Assembly: GCA_030671005.1 (NCBI GenBank)
Contig: DAOVAN010000052.1
Coordinates: 1-9,995, forward strand
Source: Caldifarciminota bacterium
GTDB taxonomy: Bacteria > Hydrothermota > Tepidihabitantia > SM23-42
Direction: 5' to 3'
DNA: 9,995 nucleotides
Below the pieces are notes generated by a model. It saw nothing but the letters and a program-made list of their open reading frames with translations. It was not told where the DNA came from and made no database searches. Position numbers and translations under genes: made by a program. Positions 5,542 through 9,995 of the stretch are shown in pieces (within the stretch, counting starts at the first letter, position 1; every line of letters starts with the position of its first letter).

Positions 5542-6362
5542 TACTCAAACTTTAACCCCAGGTTACTTACCACCCTTTCAATCAAGAACTCATCAATCTG
5601 CTGCTTATGTTGCAGATAGCCTTCTAACAAGGCATTGTCACAGATGATATTCACCAGCCTTGGTCTGCCTTCCGAATAGCGACATATTAAGTCCAATGCC
5701 CGTGGACTGAAAACATCTCCATCGTTGCCCGCAATATTCAGCCGGTGATTGATATAGGACCTTACCGTATCACCACCCATTGATTTCAGTCTTATCTTAA
5801 CGGCGATACGCTGGTGCAGAGCACGATTCGAAGCAAGAAAGGTCTCGAGGTTAGGCAAACCGCTGAGAATAAACGACAGTAGTCTTGTATCCCCGATCTC
5901 GAGGTTCAACAGACCCCTGATTTCCTCCAGGACACTGGGATTGTCTATCTTGTTTGCCTCATCGATTATTATGACCGCCTTTTCATTTCTATGATGCACT
6001 TCACTCAAACGGTGTGAGATACGTGAGATTATTTCGGTCGTCGAATCGCTAAGATCTCTTAGACCCAAGAGATTGGCAATCCTGGTGTAGAGCCAGGTCG
6101 GTGAAAATTCTGAGTGGGTCAAAACAATCAGCCCGATCTGAAACTTGCCTATTGAGTGCAACTCACTCAGTATCTTCCGTGACAGAGTTGTCTTTCCCGT
6201 ACCAATATCGCCAAGAAGTACGGCCAACCCCCGTGCGCCACGTGCCGCATGCAACAGGTATTCCCTGGCAAGGGCATGCTGAGGCGAATTGAAATAGAAC
6301 TTCGGATCCGGGTGATTGGCAAATGGTTCTAGGTTAAATTTATAATACTCTTGATATCCCAA
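5541..6362 (-). CDS. ExeA/GspA-type AAA ATPase, copy 2
   Basis: This 273-residue ATPase has Walker A GDIGTGKTT (51-59), Walker B AVIIIDEAN (129-137, Asp134-Glu135), QRIAVK (Arg185) and sensor 2 GRPRLVN (Arg235). It begins MGYQEYYKFNLEPF and keeps FYFNSPQH where copy 1 has FYYDSPQH. Like copy 1 it lacks any membrane or cell-wall-binding part. It lies between the two TPR genes: 14 nt after TPR protein 2 and overlapping the TPR protein 1 start by one base. All ATPase motifs are intact in both copies, so neither looks like a decayed duplicate. Stand-alone ExeA-type proteins also occur as transposition helpers and in secretion or pilus loci; nothing here suggests a transposon, and TPR neighbours argue for a cellular role. 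Confidence 0.87.
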   Translation of the reverse strand: MGYQEYYKFNLEPFANHPDPKFYFNSPQHALAREYLLHAARGARGLAVLLGDIGTGKTTLSRKILSELHSIGKFQIGLIVLTHSEFSPTWLYTRIANLLGLRDLSDSTTEIISRISHRLSEVHHRNEKAVIIIDEANKIDNPSVLEEIRGLLNLEIGDTRLLSFILSGLPNLETFLASNRALHQRIAVKIRLKSMGGDTVRSYINHRLNIAGNDGDVFSPRALDLICRYSEGRPRLVNIICDNALLEGYLQHKQQIDEFLIERVVSNLGLKFE

Positions 6363-6376
6363 TCGGCCTCCTAGGG

Positions 6377-8242
6377 TTACAGAAAAGAAATGTTTTCGCC
6401 CGGTTCTTCGGGCGGTTTCTCTGGTTCCTCTTCTACCACGGGTTCCTGCTCAATCTCTCTCTCTTTGGGATAGGTCTCTTCTCTTTCCTCAACCGGTTTA
6501 CGATCTTCAACACCCTTGACCTCTTCGGCAACAGGTTCTTCAGTAACTGGTTCTGGCTGGATCATCGGCTTCTCTTCGATCACCTCTTCAGGGATACCTT
6601 TACCCCCCAGCAATTCATACATTTCCCTGACGTCCTTATAATTTGGGTTGGTTGACATTATGTGCTCGATCTCTCTCAGTGCGTTCTCGAAATCACCGAG
6701 TCCTTCATAGGCCGAGGCGAGGAGATAACGCATCTCGATTTTCTCGGCTTGCGGTATGTCTTCGAGCAGAATTGCCGGACCGACTGTCCTAATCGCCTCG
6801 CTGTACTGACCCAGTTTAATCATTGCCGCACCCGTTATCTCGAGTGACAGAGGCCAGGTATTCTTATTGATTTTGAGTTCACGCGCATGCATAAGTGCCG
6901 TTTCATACAACTCAGCATCGAATGCCCGGCGCGCTAACTCCAGTCTCTTGTTCACGTCTTCTTCCTGCCATATGATATGACCGCGGAATTCATCAAACAC
7001 ACTCGCCCCTTCAAAACCTGGTGCAGGAGGCGCTTCCATTTCTTTGAGCAGAAACTCGATGTCGGCGATCTGCCCCTCCAGAGTCTGGGGTTCCTCAGCC
7101 TCTTTTGCCGGAGGTGCCGTATCCTGTGTACCTTCTGCACCTTCGACATATGTCTCCACCTCACGGATGAGATCGTCAAATATGTCCTCCACAGGCTTAG
7201 ATGTATCAGCTTCTCCTTCAGCAGTCTCGGCGGCTTTGACCGGCTCTGCTGCTTCAGCAACAGGCTCTTCGGCCGGCACCTCGGCAATCTTTTCAGTTTC
7301 CGTCTTATCTGTCTCTTTGTCTCTTGTCTCCTTGTCTGTAATTTCCGCTGTCTCTATGTCTGTTATTCCCTCAGTCTCCTTGTCTCTTGTCTCCCTGTCT
7401 CTCATCTCTTTGTCTCTCTTCTCGATGTCTCCCGCGGCGCCCCCCTGGAGCTCCCGCAATTGGTTCTGAGCCAGTTCATTACCCGGATCGATTTCTACAA
7501 TCCGGTTCAAGACATTGACAGCCTCACCAGTATCACCTTCTTCAACCAAATCACTCACCGCTTTGTTGAATTCAACGATCGCCTCGTCCTTGGAGCCAAT
7601 TTCATAAAGCAAGTTCCCTAATTCGACACGGCTTTTTGGATCCAGCTCTTCCTCTCCACCATCGGGTTGCGGTAGCAATTTGTTGATCTCCTCCAGTATT
7701 CCCTGGTTATTTTGCTCGGTTGCAAGTGTCTTCAGGCGCTGGAGTTCTTCCTCCGCCTGATCCGATCGATTCATCGATTTCAATGTGTGAATATATGATA
7801 ATGCCAGACGCAGATTTTCAGGTTGTAATTCGACGATTTTCCGCAAGCCGGTGATGAACGTAGTCTCATCTTTATTCTCAATTGCCCATGAACATAACTC
7901 GATTATTTTTTGTATTCCCTGATTGGGAAGATCATATTGTTTGTACAAATGAGCAAGGCGTACATATCTATCACTATTGGTTTTTTCGAGTTTGGTAATC
8001 TTCTCAAGACAGATGATCGCTTGGAGATATTGATTATTACCCACGCTGTACTCAACGGCTTGCTCGTAATGCGCCAATGCTTCCTCTTTCTTACCCATTC
8101 GCTGAGCAAGATCACCCGAAAGTTCCAAAGCCTTTGCAGAACTGGGATTATCATGCAGGAAGCGGCGCAATATTACTTGTGCCTTTTCGAAATACCCTTC
8201 TTGCATGTAGCCCCTACTTTTTTCCAAAATGTCATATTCCAT
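6377..8242 (-). CDS. TPR-repeat protein 2, with periodic linker and C-terminal ISFL
   Basis: This 621-residue soluble protein has no signal peptide or membrane helix. N-terminal TPRs cover about 1-260, with clear units near 38-64 (ALELSGDLAQRMGKKEEALA) and 205-255. A low-complexity linker follows: residues 275-318 are degenerate [RT]DKET repeats, then an Ala/Glu/Pro-rich stretch to about 410. A C-terminal TPR block at 416-545 starts FDEFRGHI and matches the order of the C-terminal block of TPR protein 1. The tail (550-621) is Pro/Glu-rich and ends GENISFL, matching the SKITYL end of its paralogue. The ATG at 8242 has AGAAGG (8254-8249) upstream. A consensus promoter ends 19 bp before the start, so this is the first gene of its transcript. 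Its role is unknown; it is probably a scaffold for the ATPase encoded next. Confidence 0.87.
   Translation of the reverse strand: MEYDILEKSRGYMQEGYFEKAQVILRRFLHDNPSSAKALELSGDLAQRMGKKEEALAHYEQAVEYSVGNNQYLQAIICLEKITKLEKTNSDRYVRLAHLYKQYDLPNQGIQKIIELCSWAIENKDETTFITGLRKIVELQPENLRLALSYIHTLKSMNRSDQAEEELQRLKTLATEQNNQGILEEINKLLPQPDGGEEELDPKSRVELGNLLYEIGSKDEAIVEFNKAVSDLVEEGDTGEAVNVLNRIVEIDPGNELAQNQLRELQGGAAGDIEKRDKEMRDRETRDKETEGITDIETAEITDKETRDKETDKTETEKIAEVPAEEPVAEAAEPVKAAETAEGEADTSKPVEDIFDDLIREVETYVEGAEGTQDTAPPAKEAEEPQTLEGQIADIEFLLKEMEAPPAPGFEGASVFDEFRGHIIWQEEDVNKRLELARRAFDAELYETALMHARELKINKNTWPLSLEITGAAMIKLGQYSEAIRTVGPAILLEDIPQAEKIEMRYLLASAYEGLGDFENALREIEHIMSTNPNYKDVREMYELLGGKGIPEEVIEEKPMIQPEPVTEEPVAEEVKGVEDRKPVEEREETYPKEREIEQEPVVEEEPEKPPEEPGENISFL
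7302..7431 (-). repeat. GTC-periodic simple repeat within the TPR protein 2 gene
   Basis: On the plus strand GTC recurs at 7302, 7311, 7319, 7326, 7334, 7350, 7358, 7374, 7382, 7389, 7397, 7412 and 7427: spacings of 7 to 9 or about twice that. Units read GTCTCTTT, GTCTCTT, GTCTCCTT. Two units sum to 15 nt, so the array stays in frame and encodes RDKET-like pentapeptides (residues 275-318). Confidence 0.8.
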
Positions 8243-8260
8243 TAATAGCCTTCTCGCGAA

Positions 8261-8288
8261 ATTATAATTGTTTTCAAAATGATGTCAA
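8261..8288 (-). promoter_or_regulatory. Consensus sigma70-type promoter for the TPR/ATPase/PHP/fabZ/lpxA transcript
   Basis: On the minus strand TTGACA (8288-8283) and TATAAT (8266-8261) are separated by 16 bp; both hexamers match consensus fully. The -35 box is read in the FTCD frame as part of its last codons (Leu-Thr-Ser-Phe-stop). The expected start near 8254 leaves a leader of about 12 nt carrying AGAAGG before the TPR protein 2 ATG. Confidence 0.8.
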
Positions 8289-9779
8289 GAATATTCTCTC
8301 GATTTCCTTGAACAATTTCTCCTCTTGATTTGTCAGCGAATCGACTGTAGTACTTGTTGAGGTGTTGAATTCGTCATCGACAATAGACTTGAGATTGATG
8401 AGTACATTTAGTCGTGCCCCGATGAATCCACTATGTAGGGCATGCAATGCGACACCAACGTCAGATATTGCGCTCTTCAGACCTTTTTCGGCCAGCGTCT
8501 TTGCATAGGGATAGACAAGCATGATTTTCTTGCATACTTCCAGTGGGACATGTGCGGCGTTTTTCAATGCATCTTGAATCGTGCCTTCTTTTTTCTTCTT
8601 CTCCCCTTCTGAATCATCAGGAAGTTTGAATGCTTCCATCACCTTGTCGAACGCCTGCTTATCTTTTTCAACGTACTTGTAGAACTCATACATCTCTAGT
8701 TTCAGGTGGCCATGAAAATCCTTGAGCTCGGTATCCTTCGTCTTTTTCCAGGTAATACCGGTCACCATCGCCAGCAAGCCGGTACCCAGTGCGGCCTCCA
8801 ACGCGGCAACGCTACCACCGCCGGGTGTTGGTTTTGACAGTGCCAGATCATTGAGGAATTCCAATATGGACTGCTTGCCAGCCTTACCCCTCAGCCGGTA
8901 TTCGAGTATCTGGTTCTCGTTAAAACGGTCCAGTTGCATGTAGTATCTTGCCGCGTCAATCAAGGCTTGTTCCGGTACCAGACCGACAATCTCTGATTCT
9001 CTTATGCTCACACCGTAGCGCTCGGCCTCTCGCTTGGCAGTCTCGAAAACCCGATACAGAGGCGTTTTCGTATACTCAGTCATGTTGATCGAAACCTGCG
9101 CTATGCCCTCATCCTTCAGTTCAAAGCCGAGTGCCTTACAATACCGGAACCCACCACTCATGAAACGGATCGCCTTGGCAACCTTTTGGGCAGTCGCGAC
9201 GTCTGTTGTGTTGAGATTTAGGTTGAACGCGATGAGTGGAAACCGGGCGCCCACCACGGTAGCTCCGGCAGTGGGGTGTATCTTCGGTTCGCCAAAATCT
9301 GGCCGCCGTTCCTTATTCGTCTCTATCTCGTCTCTTATCCCTTCGAATTCCCCTCTCCTGATATTTGCCAGATTTTGCCGGTCAGGCCGGGTCGCCGCGG
9401 CTTCGTAGAGATAGATCGGTATCTTCAGTTCGTCGGCAATCCTCTTACCCAGCCGTTTTGCCAGCTCAACGCACTCGCGAGTAGTAGCATTGCTGATCGG
9501 CACAAACGGAATGACATCAGTCGCCCCCATCCGCGGATGCTCACCCTTGTGTTTTGTTAAATCTATTAATTCTGCCGCTTTCTTCGCACCCCGGAATGCA
9601 GCCTCGAGCACAGCCTCGGGTTCACCGACAAATGTAACGACGGCACGGTTATGGCTCGAGTCCATTTCATGGTCAAGCAATTCAACACCCGCACTTTCTA
9701 TCTCGGTAATGATTTCGTTTAATTTTTTCTCGTCACGGCCTTCACTGAAATTCGGAATACACTCAATGATTTTTTCCAT
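8274..9779 (-). CDS. ftcD: Bifunctional glutamate formimidoyltransferase / formimidoyltetrahydrofolate cyclodeaminase (FTCD)
   Basis: The enzyme moves the formimino group from N-formimino-L-glutamate to tetrahydrofolate, then cyclises and deaminates it to 5,10-methenyl-THF and ammonia, the last steps of histidine breakdown to glutamate. The 501-residue protein is slightly shorter than animal FTCD (541 aa). Residues 1-180 are the N-terminal transferase subdomain (start MEKIIECIPNFSEGRD; His81 in KGEHPRMGATDVIPF is the likely catalytic residue). Residues 181-300 are the second subdomain (FNLNLNTTDVATAQKVAKAI). Residues about 305-501 are the cyclodeaminase (FLNDLALSKPTPGGGSVAAL). Both halves look intact, so substrate channelling as in the animal enzyme is plausible. 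The ATG at 9779 overlaps the hutI end by 17 nt and has AAGGTAAGG upstream. No terminator separates it from the next gene. Confidence 0.95.
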   Translation of the reverse strand: MEKIIECIPNFSEGRDEKKLNEIITEIESAGVELLDHEMDSSHNRAVVTFVGEPEAVLEAAFRGAKKAAELIDLTKHKGEHPRMGATDVIPFVPISNATTRECVELAKRLGKRIADELKIPIYLYEAAATRPDRQNLANIRRGEFEGIRDEIETNKERRPDFGEPKIHPTAGATVVGARFPLIAFNLNLNTTDVATAQKVAKAIRFMSGGFRYCKALGFELKDEGIAQVSINMTEYTKTPLYRVFETAKREAERYGVSIRESEIVGLVPEQALIDAARYYMQLDRFNENQILEYRLRGKAGKQSILEFLNDLALSKPTPGGGSVAALEAALGTGLLAMVTGITWKKTKDTELKDFHGHLKLEMYEFYKYVEKDKQAFDKVMEAFKLPDDSEGEKKKKEGTIQDALKNAAHVPLEVCKKIMLVYPYAKTLAEKGLKSAISDVGVALHALHSGFIGARLNVLINLKSIVDDEFNTSTSTTVDSLTNQEEKLFKEIERIFLTSF

Positions 9780-9995
9780 AAATGACCTTACCTTTCTTAA
9801 TTGTATACTTCACCATATCCTCGCCAAATTGATACGGAATTTTCTTATAATTATCAACATTGAGTACTACCAAATCAGCCTGCTTCCCCTTCTCAATGCT
9901 ACCGATCTTATCATAGAGGCCCAGCGCCCTTGCACCATTCTTGGTGGCACCGACCAGAGCCTCCTCGACATACATGCGATAGGTGAGACAGGCAA
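9763..9995 (-). CDS. hutI: Imidazolonepropionase HutI, C-terminal part (5' end beyond window)
   Basis: The frame is open at the right edge and codes for the last 77 residues of an amidohydrolase. The block GARALGLYDKIGSIEKGKQA followed by DLVVLN is the usual C-terminal beta-sandwich of this superfamily. The end, IPYQFGEDMVKYTIKKGKVI, matches the imidazolonepropionase pattern IPYHFG-x-n-x-V-x-x-x-IKKGK. HutI hydrolyses imidazolone-5-propionate to N-formimino-L-glutamate, exactly the substrate of the FTCD encoded next, with which it overlaps by 17 nt. The metal-binding residues lie outside the window. Another amidohydrolase is possible, but the context makes HutI much the best reading. Confidence 0.9.
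   Translation of the reverse strand, partial: ACLTYRMYVEEALVGATKNGARALGLYDKIGSIEKGKQADLVVLNVDNYKKIPYQFGEDMVKYTIKKGKVIYGKNH

Noticed and set aside
2904..6362. ATPases as transposition helpers (IstB/TniB-like) of a mobile element
   Set aside because: There is no transposase, no terminal inverted repeats flanking the genes, and the N-terminal FYNL..PF and sequence order fit ExeA/GspA better.
6977..7621. 214-codon and overlapping 141-codon plus-strand open frames opposite TPR protein 2
   Set aside because: They are antisense shadows of the low-complexity linker, rich in Ser/Leu/Val with no domain, and lie wholly inside a well-supported gene.
9795..9830. Possible promoter (TACAAT-like -10) inside the end of hutI, ahead of FTCD
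   Set aside because: The matching -35 (TTTGGC at 17 bp) is poor, and the 17-nt overlap already explains FTCD expression with hutI.

Overview
The window reads as a chromosomal segment from an uncultured, outer-membrane-bearing (diderm) bacterium of moderate GC content. Lipid A genes (lpxA, fabZ) and an N-terminal lipoprotein signal support the diderm reading. I cannot name the phylum from sequence alone. A very short Arg/Lys-rich mS38/COX24-type ribosomal protein, periodic intergenic GTC repeats and a fused FTCD are compatible with FCB-related or candidate-phylum lineages such as WOR-3, but that is only an inference.

Layout, left to right. A truncated putative lipoprotein gene (1-244, minus) leaves the left edge behind a near-consensus promoter whose start point would fall on its ATG. 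A gene-free stretch of about 460 bp (245-702) holds an array of 8-bp GTC-headed units, three related copies of a GC-rich hairpin-forming repeat and two small palindromes. On the plus strand a strong promoter and a strong ribosome binding site serve a 31-residue basic protein (703-798). Its intrinsic terminator is a 32-nt perfect palindrome lying inside the last codons of the convergent lpxA gene.

Everything from lpxA to the right edge is on the minus strand. In transcription order it runs: hutI (partial), bifunctional FTCD, TPR protein 2, AAA ATPase 2, TPR protein 1, AAA ATPase 1, PHP phosphoesterase, fabZ, lpxA. The first two genes are the end of a histidine degradation pathway: HutI makes formiminoglutamate and FTCD transfers the formimino group to tetrahydrofolate and deaminates it. 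A perfect-hexamer sigma70-type promoter (TTGACA, 16 bp, TATAAT) is buried in the last codons of FTCD and should start a separate transcript for the seven downstream genes, which are packed with overlaps or gaps of 1-42 bp.

The most interesting element is that seven-gene unit's first half: a duplicated two-gene module, each copy a TPR protein (601 or 621 aa) followed by a stand-alone ExeA/GspA-type AAA ATPase (273-274 aa). The TPR proteins differ in their linkers, yet both end in the same short C-terminal signature, I-[ST]-[FY]-L at the carboxyl end. The module shares its transcript with fabZ and lpxA, so an envelope-related or assembly role is an attractive but unproven idea.
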